Positions 6,730-14,596 of a DNA stretch of 14,651 nucleotides are shown one piece after another. This stretch comes from Stramenopiles sp. TOSAG23-3 (taxonomy: Eukaryota > Sar): the NCBI GenBank assembly GCA_900128585.1, contig LT642552.1, positions 1-14,651 of the forward strand. The letters are read 5' to 3'. The notes beneath the pieces are model-generated. The model saw only the letters and a list, made by a program, of their open reading frames with translations, did not search any database and was not told the origin of the DNA. Made by a program: the position numbers and the translations under genes. The stretch's first letter is position 1. Every line of letters begins with the position of its first letter.

Positions 6730-9204
6730 ATGTATGGTTCGACGGACAGCGGGCGACTCACCGGGGCTTCAACTGCAAGGGGGCAAGACGCGGAAGGGCT
6801 CGGCACTAACGGCGGTGTCCAAGGCAGCGCCCACGAGGCGAGCAATGTTTTGGATTTTTCGAAATTGGACCTTTCTAAGAAGCCCAAAAAAGCAAAAAGT
6901 ACTGGACATGATACAGAGCGTGAACTTGAGAGCACCAGAGAAAAGGGGCCGTCTGAGGAACGCCGAGACTCTGGCGCGAAGCAAGAGTTGAGTGAAGCGG
7001 CGTTAAAGTACCGCGAAAAACTTAGAAATCTAGCCATCAAGTACAAGAGCCTTCTCAAAGACCGATCCGCAATGAAGGAGCAATACGAAACTTATATAAC
7101 AGAGCTCCGGGGAAAACTATCAAAAAGTAACGAGGCAGTAAAGAAGTTACGGGCTATTGTGAAGCAGCAGCAGGAGCACTACGCTGCAAAAAAATCGCCA
7201 GACGTTGGGTTCAGCGGCGCTTTCTCAGCCTTGAACCCACTCGATTATATAAAGGCAGCGGTGTCGCAAGAGAAGCGCAGCGCCAAGGGCATAGAAAATG
7301 GAAATAGTCAACACGGTACGAAAGAAGGCAATGGCCCGCCAGATTCATTTTCGAGCGTAGGAGAGAAGAACCCCGGAGCGGCAAGTGGCCGTACAAATGA
7401 AATAGAAAAGTTATCGAGTGAAATTGCTGACCTTGAACAGAGGAATATACGTATTGCATCTCAACTTAAAAATTCAAAAGACGAGTTGCACAGTTTTCAA
7501 AGTGAGGCACAGAAGGAGGCTGATATTAGGAGGAAAGAGTTGGCGAAACTGGCAAGCACACTGAAGAACAAGGAGAACGAATTGAAAGGATCGGAGAGCA
7601 AGTGTAGTGAATTCGGCGCGCTTGCTGATAAATTGAACAACAAGATAAAAATAATGAAAGAACAACTGGACGATTACAGCAAAATGAAGGACCGGGTAGT
7701 GTCGATGGAAAACGATCTCTTAACAAAACTTGATGTCATAAGCCACATGAAAGATGATAAAAAAATACTGGATTCGCAGCTGAAGCAGGTGTACAAAACC
7801 AAACGTGAGTTGGACAAAGAAGTTCGGGCTCTTAAAGATACCAACATAAAAATGAAGGCAGCACAGCAAACACATATGGATAGTGCACGAAAAGTGAACA
7901 AGAAAAAATTAGTAGAAAAGCAGGACGAGCTCGACGCTGCAAGAACGGAAATGGTGGCTCTTTTGCACACCACAGAAATGGCGGAGGAACGTGTCCGGGT
8001 CGTCGAAGAAAAAAACGAATCGTTGACGAAAGAACTATCGCGCTACCAGGCAGTGGCTTTGAACGATTTGGAAAATGACGCAGATTCTTTGGCCAGTTGT
8101 TCCGAGCTGTTGCCCATTGAAGATGGACCATTCGCTTTAACTACACCACAAAAAAACGTAATGGGTGTCGTCCCAGACGATGTAAATGGCACAAGCGAAC
8201 ATTATCTTGAACACACAGCAATGGAAAGTATGCGGAAGCGACACAATAGTGCGTTGCGGCAGATATCCGAGCAACGTTCGCAATTTTTATTAGCGGCTGC
8301 CGAAAAGGCAGGGTTTCAGTCGGAAATGAGTGCAATGTCGGCTAAAGTTAAACTGCAAGAAATTCAGATCGACCAACTTAAAAAGTCGCAGAGGGAAAAG
8401 GACGAAAACCAGCGCCAAAAGCAAAAGAAATTAGAAGCAAAAGCTTTGGAGTTAGTCGAAGCAGCTGTGAAGCGAAAAAAGGAGTTATTGAAAACCCGAA
8501 GGGCGCTAGTAGCCATGCGGCAGAGTTACCAGAAACTTGAGGGGTTCTTACAGCGCGGAGAAGGAGGAAATCGGAAGGTAAAAAATGATGATCGCGGGCG
8601 CCAGCGTTTTTCGAAGGAAGACAAACCAGAAGCGACAAAGAGTACCGGAAGGAACTCATTCTATCCTAAGACGGACGAGCTAGGAGCCTTGTTGGTAACG
8701 GTTGAAAATTTATGGGAACAGCTTCATTATTGCGAGTACGAATACATGCTTAGTTCCCAACGCTTTCGAGCAAAACCCCCTAGGGATGTGTTGCAAGTCA
8801 GTACAAAGCGGCTTGAAAATGCACAGCATTGCATTTCTTCCCTGGATTCTATGTTTCGGCAGCGGGGGAGCTCGCTTTCAAGTTTGTTGCCAATCAATGG
8901 CAGAAAAACGTTGTCAACGCCAATGGAGAAACTGGTGAATTTGCTTTTGTGCTTTGGCAACGAAGTCGTTAAATTAAGAAAAAGGGTAAATGATTATACA
9001 GAAGCTTTGTTGGAGACCACGTTTGAGAAGAGCGAGGCATTTCAGGTTGCATTTTACAGAAAGAAAGACAGCTCAGAAGAGGCAAAAAATGGAGCTGATG
9101 GTCACTCGGTTTTAATTTCTGGGCAACACGATCTAAATTCACAAAGCAGAGACACCGTTCCCGAAGATGGGCGTACGTTTGACGACATAGGATTGCTTCA
9201 GTAA
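6730..9204 (+). CDS. Large coiled-coil protein of unknown family (824 aa)
   Basis: A single uninterrupted frame of 824 codons starts at the first ATG after an in-frame stop. Residues 1-85 are low complexity (Gly/Ser/Lys). Three charged, heptad-rich helical stretches follow: about 86-152, 222-440 and 500-608. Gly/Asp/Pro-containing linkers separate them, including a short hydrophobic motif FSGAFSALNPLDYIKAAV at 161-178. Residues 645-775 are less charged, with Trp, Cys and Leu (VENLWEQLHYCEYEYML; MEKLVNLLLCFGNEVVKLR), and look like a folded or helical C-terminal domain. I see no signal peptide, membrane segment or enzyme motif, and no clear GRIP domain at the end. It could be a golgin-like, centrosomal or ciliary scaffold; that is inference from architecture only. 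No intron is evident. Confidence 0.9.
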   Translation: MYGSTDSGRLTGASTARGQDAEGLGTNGGVQGSAHEASNVLDFSKLDLSKKPKKAKSTGHDTERELESTREKGPSEERRDSGAKQELSEAALKYREKLRNLAIKYKSLLKDRSAMKEQYETYITELRGKLSKSNEAVKKLRAIVKQQQEHYAAKKSPDVGFSGAFSALNPLDYIKAAVSQEKRSAKGIENGNSQHGTKEGNGPPDSFSSVGEKNPGAASGRTNEIEKLSSEIADLEQRNIRIASQLKNSKDELHSFQSEAQKEADIRRKELAKLASTLKNKENELKGSESKCSEFGALADKLNNKIKIMKEQLDDYSKMKDRVVSMENDLLTKLDVISHMKDDKKILDSQLKQVYKTKRELDKEVRALKDTNIKMKAAQQTHMDSARKVNKKKLVEKQDELDAARTEMVALLHTTEMAEERVRVVEEKNESLTKELSRYQAVALNDLENDADSLASCSELLPIEDGPFALTTPQKNVMGVVPDDVNGTSEHYLEHTAMESMRKRHNSALRQISEQRSQFLLAAAEKAGFQSEMSAMSAKVKLQEIQIDQLKKSQREKDENQRQKQKKLEAKALELVEAAVKRKKELLKTRRALVAMRQSYQKLEGFLQRGEGGNRKVKNDDRGRQRFSKEDKPEATKSTGRNSFYPKTDELGALLVTVENLWEQLHYCEYEYMLSSQRFRAKPPRDVLQVSTKRLENAQHCISSLDSMFRQRGSSLSSLLPINGRKTLSTPMEKLVNLLLCFGNEVVKLRKRVNDYTEALLETTFEKSEAFQVAFYRKKDSSEEAKNGADGHSVLISGQHDLNSQSRDTVPEDGRTFDDIGLLQ

Positions 9205-9413
9205 AATCCAAAACATTTAATATAATTTTTATTTCTTTTAGACTTCCGTTGTCGGTATCTAAAATAGTTGTGACGCTAATCTCTAAACAAAATATATATG
9301 AAAACCAAAATATATAGTATGTTTTGAAATATATATGATAGTATGTTTTAAGACTCTCATTTTAAATCATTACTAACGCTAATCTATAAGACGGTTTACA
9401 TATCATATTCAAT

Positions 9414-9638
9414 ATGGCAGACCCAGACAATCTAAAAACAAATACAGTCGCTGCCTTCTTGCGGAAACGACTAAAACAGCCCGGATAATTGAAAAATCGG
9501 AGTCACAGGTATAGTTCTCAATCATTTGAACAAGTCAATTATGGAACACAACCTGACGAGATAGTACAAAGTTTTGAAGATTATGATTGGGGACAGGATC
9601 GAATGATAAAATATCGTAGGAGGAGATATTGTTCTTGA
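9414..9638 (+). pseudogene. Interrupted small reading frame, possible gene remnant
   Basis: ATG at 9414 opens 24 codons (MADPDNLKTNTVAAFLRKRL...) to a TAA at 9486-9488. The same frame then continues for 49 codons to a TGA at 9636-9638, with protein-like composition (FEQVNYGTQPDEIVQSFEDY, then an Arg-rich end KYRRRRYCS). An AT-rich spacer would not be expected to give such a segment. I do not recognise it. It may be a gene broken by a nonsense change, part of a mobile-element protein, or a short exon. No good donor/acceptor pair removes the TAA. Its last codons lie in a 14-bp direct repeat (9608-9621, again at 9703-9716), so its original 3' end may have been displaced by insertion of the repeat between them. 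Confidence 0.45.
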
Positions 9639-9716
9639 ACTGACACCTTCTTTTTTCTTTAATTTTAATTACTATAAAACAACAGCCAATTTTCTTGTTT
9701 TTAAAATATCGTAGGA
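9608..9716 (+). mobile_element. 81-bp insertion flanked by a 14-bp direct repeat
   Basis: AAAATATCGTAGGA occurs at 9608-9621 and again at 9703-9716. The 81 bases between them start with GGAGATATTG and end exactly with AACAGCCAATTTTCTTGTTT plus TT. This is the pattern of an inserted element with a target-site duplication. It contains no gene. A fragment similar to its 5' part recurs at 9936-9985. Confidence 0.6.
9681..9702 (+). repeat. AACAGCC short repeat, copy 2
   Basis: Exact copy of the 20-base core, forming the right end of the 81-bp insertion. It lies 43 bases after the TGA of the interrupted frame. Confidence 0.9.
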
Positions 9717-10033
9717 ACGACAAAGGAGGTACCGACCGACTTTAAGTGATATGATTTTTAACAGTCGCAAAATTAGATCAGTTCTACAATTGGGATAATC
9801 TTGAGAGTCTTAAAAACATTACTATATCATATTTTAGTTTTTTTTCATATTTCAATATTGTGTTTAATTTAAAATGTTTAAGAGTTATGATATGAAAACA
9901 AATTTTATAGTATGTTTTAAGACATGATATGACAAGGAGGAGTTTGGGTTCTTGAACGGTTTACCTTCTTTTTTCTTTTCTTTTTTGACAAAAAACATAC
10001 TATCATATAGATAATTTGATATGTTAAAATAAG

Positions 10034-10055
10034 AACAGCCAATTTTCTTGTTTTT
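10034..10055 (+). repeat. AACAGCC short repeat, copy 3
   Basis: Exact 20-base core plus TT. TTAAAATA precedes it (10024-10031) and TTAAAAATA follows (10053-10061), a near-direct repeat. A longer reading of this copy begins at GGAGGAG (9936), with ATGATAT on both sides (9924-9930 and 10071-10077). Confidence 0.9.
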
Positions 10056-10108
10056 AAAAATATTTTACTTATGATATCATAATATTACACCTCTTAAAAT
10101 AATTAAAT

Positions 10109-10130
10109 AACAGCCAATTTTCTTGTTTAG
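10109..10130 (+). repeat. AACAGCC short repeat, copy 4
   Basis: The 20-base core is exact and is followed by AG. A perfect 9-bp direct repeat AAAATAATT lies on both sides (10096-10104 and 10131-10139), leaving only 26 bases between. It lies about 40 bases beyond the end of the minus-strand MRH gene, in antisense to that gene. Confidence 0.9.
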
Positions 10131-10168
10131 AAAATAATTCTTCAAGCCCATTAGCAAGTTTTGGTGAT

Positions 10169-11053
10169 TCATATATTACTCTTCAACATCATTTCCTGCC
10201 CTTGCACTTTCATATAGCTAGAGGTTTCCCCTCTTGCCTCCCTTATTTTATATATTAGAAACCCTAGAACTCCCCCTAAAAGCAAGGTAAAAATTAGGAC
10301 CGTCACCAACAATCCCATCATGACACCATTTACAGTCTGTTGCTCTTTTATGTCTTCGGTGCACGCCTTCCCACCCTTCCCAGTGTTGCAAAAGCAACGG
10401 GCTTTCTTACTTGTATGGTCGTAGGCACAATGCCCCCCACCCCCACAAGGCTTACTATTGTCCCCCAATGGGCACTCTGTGGGGCAAGCTTTAAAGCTAT
10501 GCAGTTTAATTTCATATTCACAGCTTTTCGCTCCCTTTGGTTCGTCTACTAAATCTTCGCGCCAAGCGACGCCTTCATGGGAGCACCTTGCATAGATGGT
10601 CGTTTTTCTCTCCTTGTCTTGCGTATGGCAGCTGTCCCCACCAGAATATGTAACTTTTACACCATCGGCCGGATGATTCGGATCAATAAGTTCAATCTTT
10701 TGCGTTTTAACTTTTCCGGCTATTTTGCAAGTTCCATCGATAGACTTTTGCAACACAGCCACGTCACCCAGCAAGTTACAGGCTGGAACATGCGACTGTG
10801 GAAGGTTTATTGGCCTACAAAAGTTGTAATAGTAAGTGTAGTTGTCTTCTTTTTCGTCCGTGCACGGAATATCACCACCGTAAATTTCATGATCCCCCGA
10901 ACCTTCTTTCGACATTCTGTTCAGGTCATAGGAAACTTGTAGCCCGTCTGGGCTATAGACACAGTCAGAACCCTGCGCACAAGTGTCGAAGGGGAGCAAC
11001 GCGAGGGCACAAGCCGTCAGAACGGCCAGATACAAGCTTGGTCTTGAAGTCAT
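10169..11053 (-). CDS. MRH-EGF type I membrane receptor (mannose-6-phosphate-receptor-like)
   Basis: 294 aa. Residues 1-26 are a signal peptide. Residues 31-194 match the mannose-6-phosphate receptor homology (MRH) fold: Cys at 31, 64, 79, 92, 109, 142, 157, 178 and 190, and the GGDSC...ERKTTIYARC and CEYEIKLHSFKAC landmarks. The four residues that bind mannose phosphate or mannose in this family appear present: Q102, R149, E171 and Y180 by my alignment. Residues 194-231 form a six-Cys EGF-like module (spacing 8-5-10-1-8). Residues 242-268 span the membrane, and a 26-residue basic-start tail carries YMKV (280-283), a YxxPhi sorting signal. NYT (71-73) is an N-glycosylation sequon. Family knowledge suggests a receptor moving glycoprotein cargo from Golgi to lysosome or vacuole. 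The cargo is unknown. It is transcribed away from the LRR gene across a 1-kb spacer. Confidence 0.85.
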   Translation of the reverse strand: MTSRPSLYLAVLTACALALLPFDTCAQGSDCVYSPDGLQVSYDLNRMSKEGSGDHEIYGGDIPCTDEKEDNYTYYYNFCRPINLPQSHVPACNLLGDVAVLQKSIDGTCKIAGKVKTQKIELIDPNHPADGVKVTYSGGDSCHTQDKERKTTIYARCSHEGVAWREDLVDEPKGAKSCEYEIKLHSFKACPTECPLGDNSKPCGGGGHCAYDHTSKKARCFCNTGKGGKACTEDIKEQQTVNGVMMGLLVTVLIFTLLLGGVLGFLIYKIREARGETSSYMKVQGQEMMLKSNI

Positions 11054-11329
11054 TGTTATCTTGGTGATGTGAATGAATTCAATAGGGTTGGGAGAATGGT
11101 CGTAAACACTAGTCCCTTTGTCTTTCAGAAATGGGGATGGAATAATAATCTAAAACACGTATTGAACTAAAATTCGCTTTTCTCCTCCTGGAACTATGGA
11201 ACATGGAACAACAAATGCGATGATGATAATAATATTATTTGTAATACATACACACCACACCTTTTTTAGGTTGCAAGAGCTAGTCAGTGTACTTCGTTTA
11301 GGGATAACACTTTATATCTGTTTTCTCTT

Positions 11330-11369
11330 GTCTTCTTCTTCTTCTATTTGTACTTCTTCTTCTTCTTCG
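11330..11369. repeat. TTC microsatellite
   Basis: Two TTC tracts are separated by a short TATTTGTA interruption. Confidence 0.85.
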
Positions 11370-11750
11370 CAAATTGGATTATTATTATAATTTCCAATCT
11401 ACTACTGTGTACTGACTGTGTAACTATAGTCGTCTATTTATAATAAAATAATAATATTATTATTTTATATTAATCAACAACAACAACACCGTGGTATAAT
11501 AATATCTCACTCACTTACACTCACTGGCTGGCTGTGGCTGTGTACTGTGTGGCTGGTTCACAGTAACAATTGGATCGAAGCAAAGAAGGGTCCACTGAGA
11601 CATTATATTAAGGAATTAAGTTTTAATAGAAATTATTTGTTTATAATTATTCAGCTGTATTGCTAAATTATTAAGACGAAGAACTAAATACATTGTTTTA
11701 CTCATAATGTATTTTATGTTAAGGGAGATAGTTTTGCTCAATTTGTACAA

Positions 11751-11792
11751 CTTTTTTTTCTTCTTCTTCTTCTTTTTTGTTGTTGTTGTTGT
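11751..11792. repeat. Compound TTC/TTG microsatellite
   Basis: A T homopolymer and TTC units run directly into TTG units, a compound trinucleotide repeat in the LRR gene's upstream region. Confidence 0.85.
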
Positions 11793-12053
11793 TTGGGGAG
11801 AGGAGGGGAGACTCAAGACTCATCATCATTCTTTTTCTGGAAGACCGGCACGGTAGTGTATTAGTAGCCGGTAGTGAGTTAGGTGAATTCATTTCTTCTT
11901 CTCTCTTTATATCTCTGGTGCCAATTGTGTCAACACTAAGTCTAATATTTCGTCGCCCGTACAAGACCAATAGACTCGAAGTTTAGTTTGATAGAACTGC
12001 GCGCGCGCGAGGAGGTAAATACGTGGGTGGGAAACTGGTTCCAACGAAAAACT

Positions 12054-14345
12054 ATGTCGACAGGGGACTCGAGCGCAGCAGCGGTGATGCATGCCAAGCG
12101 GGCTCGGGTTGCAAAAGAAAAACGCCAAAAAATTATCGCGCGGAGATTTTCGGTTATGGATGTAGAAGCATGGGGGGAACTGCGTGATCTGCGAGTAAAC
12201 GAGCATGACCTATCTGAGCAAGTGAAGAATTTCCCACTAGACCGGGAGTTGCAGAAGCGCCACAAGGATATCATCAAGAGGAAGTCAGATTTAGAGAAAC
12301 AGCTGCCACCACCCGAGTGGAAACTTAAACCAGAGTCCAACGCAACGTATTATGAAATAAATTTACGGCTTTGCCGGATGACCAAATTCAGGTGGTTTCC
12401 CCCGTTAGGAGACTATCCTGGGCAAGATGACCCTGAAATGCACGAAAAAAGAAAGGAATTGGGAAAATCAGAAAATGGGCCTTGGTATTGCCTTCGACTG
12501 GACTGCAGCGTTAACCAATTAACAAAATTGGGAAATGAACCGTTCATGGTGTTCCACGAACTTCGGTCGTTAAACCTGTCCTCCAACCAGCTTGGGTGTA
12601 TCGGAGAGGATGGGCTGAAAGGTCTGGGTTATTTGAGAGAACTGGATTTAAGCAACAATTACATTGAGGCCATAAACGGCTTGTCTGCATGCCCGCGGCT
12701 TGTAAATCTAAATCTGTCTTCGAACAAGGTTGTAACGATTAAGAATTTGGGCAAGTTGGAACGTTTGAAAAAGCTGAATTTCTCCGGGAATAAGATAGTT
12801 CGCTTGCGTGGTTTGGACAAACTGAAATCGTTAACAGATTTAAACCTAGATCGAAATGAAATTATCGAAATTGACCATCTGGGGCTGGTCCCCTCACTTT
12901 CGACCCTTCATGTCCGAGAAAATAAGATACGGGACATGGACAAATTCGGCTTGGTCATGGTGACGATGAAAAAATTGAATTCGTTGTACTTGGAAGGTAA
13001 CCCTATTTGCGAATCGCGCGATTTTCGTCTCCGTGTACTGGAAAACACTCGCATTACCACACTGGACGCAATCGATGTAAAACCTCAACTTCGGGAGTAC
13101 TTACGAGAGATCAAGCGAAAGGAAGACCTTGAGGATATTGTTAATCAGACGACAGAGGACTATATGGCGCGTATGGACCAGCAAAAAGAGCAGAAGACGA
13201 CTAATTTAGAAGTGCTGAGGAAACGAGAGACAGAGTTGGAGGAGGCCTTTACCAAGTATAGAAGTGAGATGGAAATGGAGCTTCAAGAGTGTATATCATA
13301 TATTCATAGCCTTGATACACGAGAAGATTTGAGAAAGCAAAGCTTTCTGTCCACCGAAGAAGGATTGCAAGCGTGGCGGAAGCGCCTCCAAGAAGACTCT
13401 GAGGCGCGCCAGCGTTCTATGGTTGCTTTAAAGCAGCGCCAACAAATGGAGTCGCTAGACAAGACCGCAACCCGAAGTGGAGTAGTTAAATACACGGAGA
13501 AATTAAAGGAGTTGGCCACGTTGCGTCCAGGGGTATGGCGCGAAATGAAGCGCCGTGAGTACGAAGCCCGCACTGCCGAGATAGACGGGGAAAACAAGGT
13601 ATTAAAACGAGCATCGAAGGAAGAACGGGGTCGAAAGAAAAAAATTCGAGACCGCCAGTTGAACCGGCAACGGCACATGCTGGACCACATCGATGACTAC
13701 GAGGCCGAACCCGATCAATGGTGGGACGGTGGTGCTCGTAAGGCCGGTAGTACCGAATCTCCCAAGCGGCTGCACCAGAGGGAAAAAAAGAAGGGATTTG
13801 AAGACGAAAGGGACAACGGCAGTGAAAGCGACGGAGGGGGCACTCCAAAGGTAGACGGCGAAGAAGGTATAACCAAGGAAACGGAAGAGAAGAAACTTGA
13901 TAGTGATAAAAAAAGCAATGGAGATGCTGTGGCGTCGGGGAAAAAGGTTGAAAAGGACGTAGAATCGTCAACCAAGAGTTCTGAGAATGAAAATGGTAGT
14001 ACGTACACTGTGGTTTTTACGAAACCGACTGAAGGGTTTGGTATTGGGTTTGCTGGTACCAACGGCTGTAAAGTAACGAAGCTAAAACCAGGCTCGGCGG
14101 CTGATAAGTGTGGAGTCATAAAACCAGGCCATCTTATAATATCTACCAATGGTACTGATGTATCCGAGACGGATAAGGAAACTTTGAAGCAATCGATGAA
14201 AAGCGCGTCAAAAAGTGATGCTCCGTTTGTTTTAGGACTTCGGGACCCGGCAGGAGAGACGACTGGAAAAATTGAAACCCCAAAAGTTGTTGAAGCGGCA
14301 CCAAAAACATCACCAAAAAAAAAGAAGAAAGGATTTTTGTGGTAA
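12054..14345 (+). CDS. LRR, coiled-coil and PDZ protein (763 aa)
   Basis: The first ATG (12054) gives 763 aa. Residues 1-145 are a charged helical extension. From about 146 to 340 run SDS22-like leucine-rich repeats (LRELDLSNNYIEAINGL, LVNLNLSSNKVVTIKNLG, LKKLNFSGNKIVRLRGL, LTDLNLDRNEIIEIDHLG), closed by an LRR cap (LYLEGNPICE...). Residues 350-550 are coiled coil. Residues 560-645 are acidic/Lys-rich and probably disordered. Residues 650-729 match a PDZ domain (GFGIGF carboxylate-binding loop at 661-666, then KPGSAADKCGVIKPGHLI). The C-terminus is a Lys run ending GFLW. LRR plus coiled coil is typical of ciliary proteins such as dynein-regulatory-complex subunits, but the C-terminal PDZ is not a feature I know in them. 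A scaffold role at a flagellum or cortex is inference. Confidence 0.92.
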   Translation: MSTGDSSAAAVMHAKRARVAKEKRQKIIARRFSVMDVEAWGELRDLRVNEHDLSEQVKNFPLDRELQKRHKDIIKRKSDLEKQLPPPEWKLKPESNATYYEINLRLCRMTKFRWFPPLGDYPGQDDPEMHEKRKELGKSENGPWYCLRLDCSVNQLTKLGNEPFMVFHELRSLNLSSNQLGCIGEDGLKGLGYLRELDLSNNYIEAINGLSACPRLVNLNLSSNKVVTIKNLGKLERLKKLNFSGNKIVRLRGLDKLKSLTDLNLDRNEIIEIDHLGLVPSLSTLHVRENKIRDMDKFGLVMVTMKKLNSLYLEGNPICESRDFRLRVLENTRITTLDAIDVKPQLREYLREIKRKEDLEDIVNQTTEDYMARMDQQKEQKTTNLEVLRKRETELEEAFTKYRSEMEMELQECISYIHSLDTREDLRKQSFLSTEEGLQAWRKRLQEDSEARQRSMVALKQRQQMESLDKTATRSGVVKYTEKLKELATLRPGVWREMKRREYEARTAEIDGENKVLKRASKEERGRKKKIRDRQLNRQRHMLDHIDDYEAEPDQWWDGGARKAGSTESPKRLHQREKKKGFEDERDNGSESDGGGTPKVDGEEGITKETEEKKLDSDKKSNGDAVASGKKVEKDVESSTKSSENENGSTYTVVFTKPTEGFGIGFAGTNGCKVTKLKPGSAADKCGVIKPGHLIISTNGTDVSETDKETLKQSMKSASKSDAPFVLGLRDPAGETTGKIETPKVVEAAPKTSPKKKKKGFLW

Positions 14346-14374
14346 ATTTTAAAAACAAAAACTATAAGAAAAAT

Positions 14375-14396
14375 AACAGCCAATTTTTCTTGTTTT
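14375..14396 (+). repeat. AACAGCC short repeat, copy 5 (one extra T)
   Basis: Same core with five instead of four T in the middle, preceded by ACTATAAGAAAAAT, similar to ACTATAAAAC before copy 2. It lies just downstream of the LRR gene stop and so is probably in its 3' UTR. Confidence 0.85.
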
Positions 14397-14596
14397 TTCT
14401 TGTTTATTTTAGCTAGACTATTTGAGAAAATTTTACCCATAAAGCTTATATTTTGACGTAAATGAAAGGAATGTAAGAATTCTTATATCATACTTTTTCT
14501 TAAAGCGAAAACTAAACCACCATATTGGTAGTGCCTATATATGATGGTAGGTAAGTCGCCCATATAGGATTTTAAAGCTGAGCTCGTAGATAAAAC

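Larger units (their letters stand above)
9333..10008. repeat. 17-bp perfect inverted repeat bounding 676 bp
   Basis: ATATGATAGTATGTTTT at 9333-9349 recurs exactly as its reverse complement at 9992-10008. The two arms enclose the interrupted reading frame, one full AACAGCC copy and a further direct copy of ATAGTATGTTTTAAGAC. They may be the ends of a decayed DNA element, or dispersed units of a local repeat. No target-site duplication was identified. Confidence 0.6.
9205..10168. other. Repeat-dense AT-rich spacer
   Basis: Between the converging coiled-coil and MRH genes lies DNA made largely of decayed repeats. It has three copies of the AACAGCC family, repeated ATAGTATGTTTTAAGAC words (9338-9354 and 9907-9923; a variant at 9314-9330), many ATATGATA/ATCATAT words, and a duplicated block beginning GGAGGAG (9619 and 9936) that contains GTTCTTGAAC and CTTCTTTTTTCTTT. 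An interrupted reading frame is embedded (9414-9638). Confidence 0.75.
11054..12053. other. Divergent intergenic spacer with microsatellites
   Basis: This holds the 5' regions of two divergent genes. It contains TTC tracts (about 11330-11369), an AATAATATTATTATT foldback (about 11445-11465), CAA repeats (11474-11488), TTC followed by TTG repeats (about 11751-11792), a TGGCTG-rich patch (about 11524-11552) and an 11-base GC alternation (11999-12009). No gene was found. The frame of the LRR gene is open back to 11946, but without an ATG. Confidence 0.55.

Noticed and set aside
13715-14440. Long antisense frame of 241 codons opposite the LRR gene
   Set aside because: It is the complement of a Lys/Glu-rich coding region, which naturally yields Phe/Ser/Leu-rich antisense frames.
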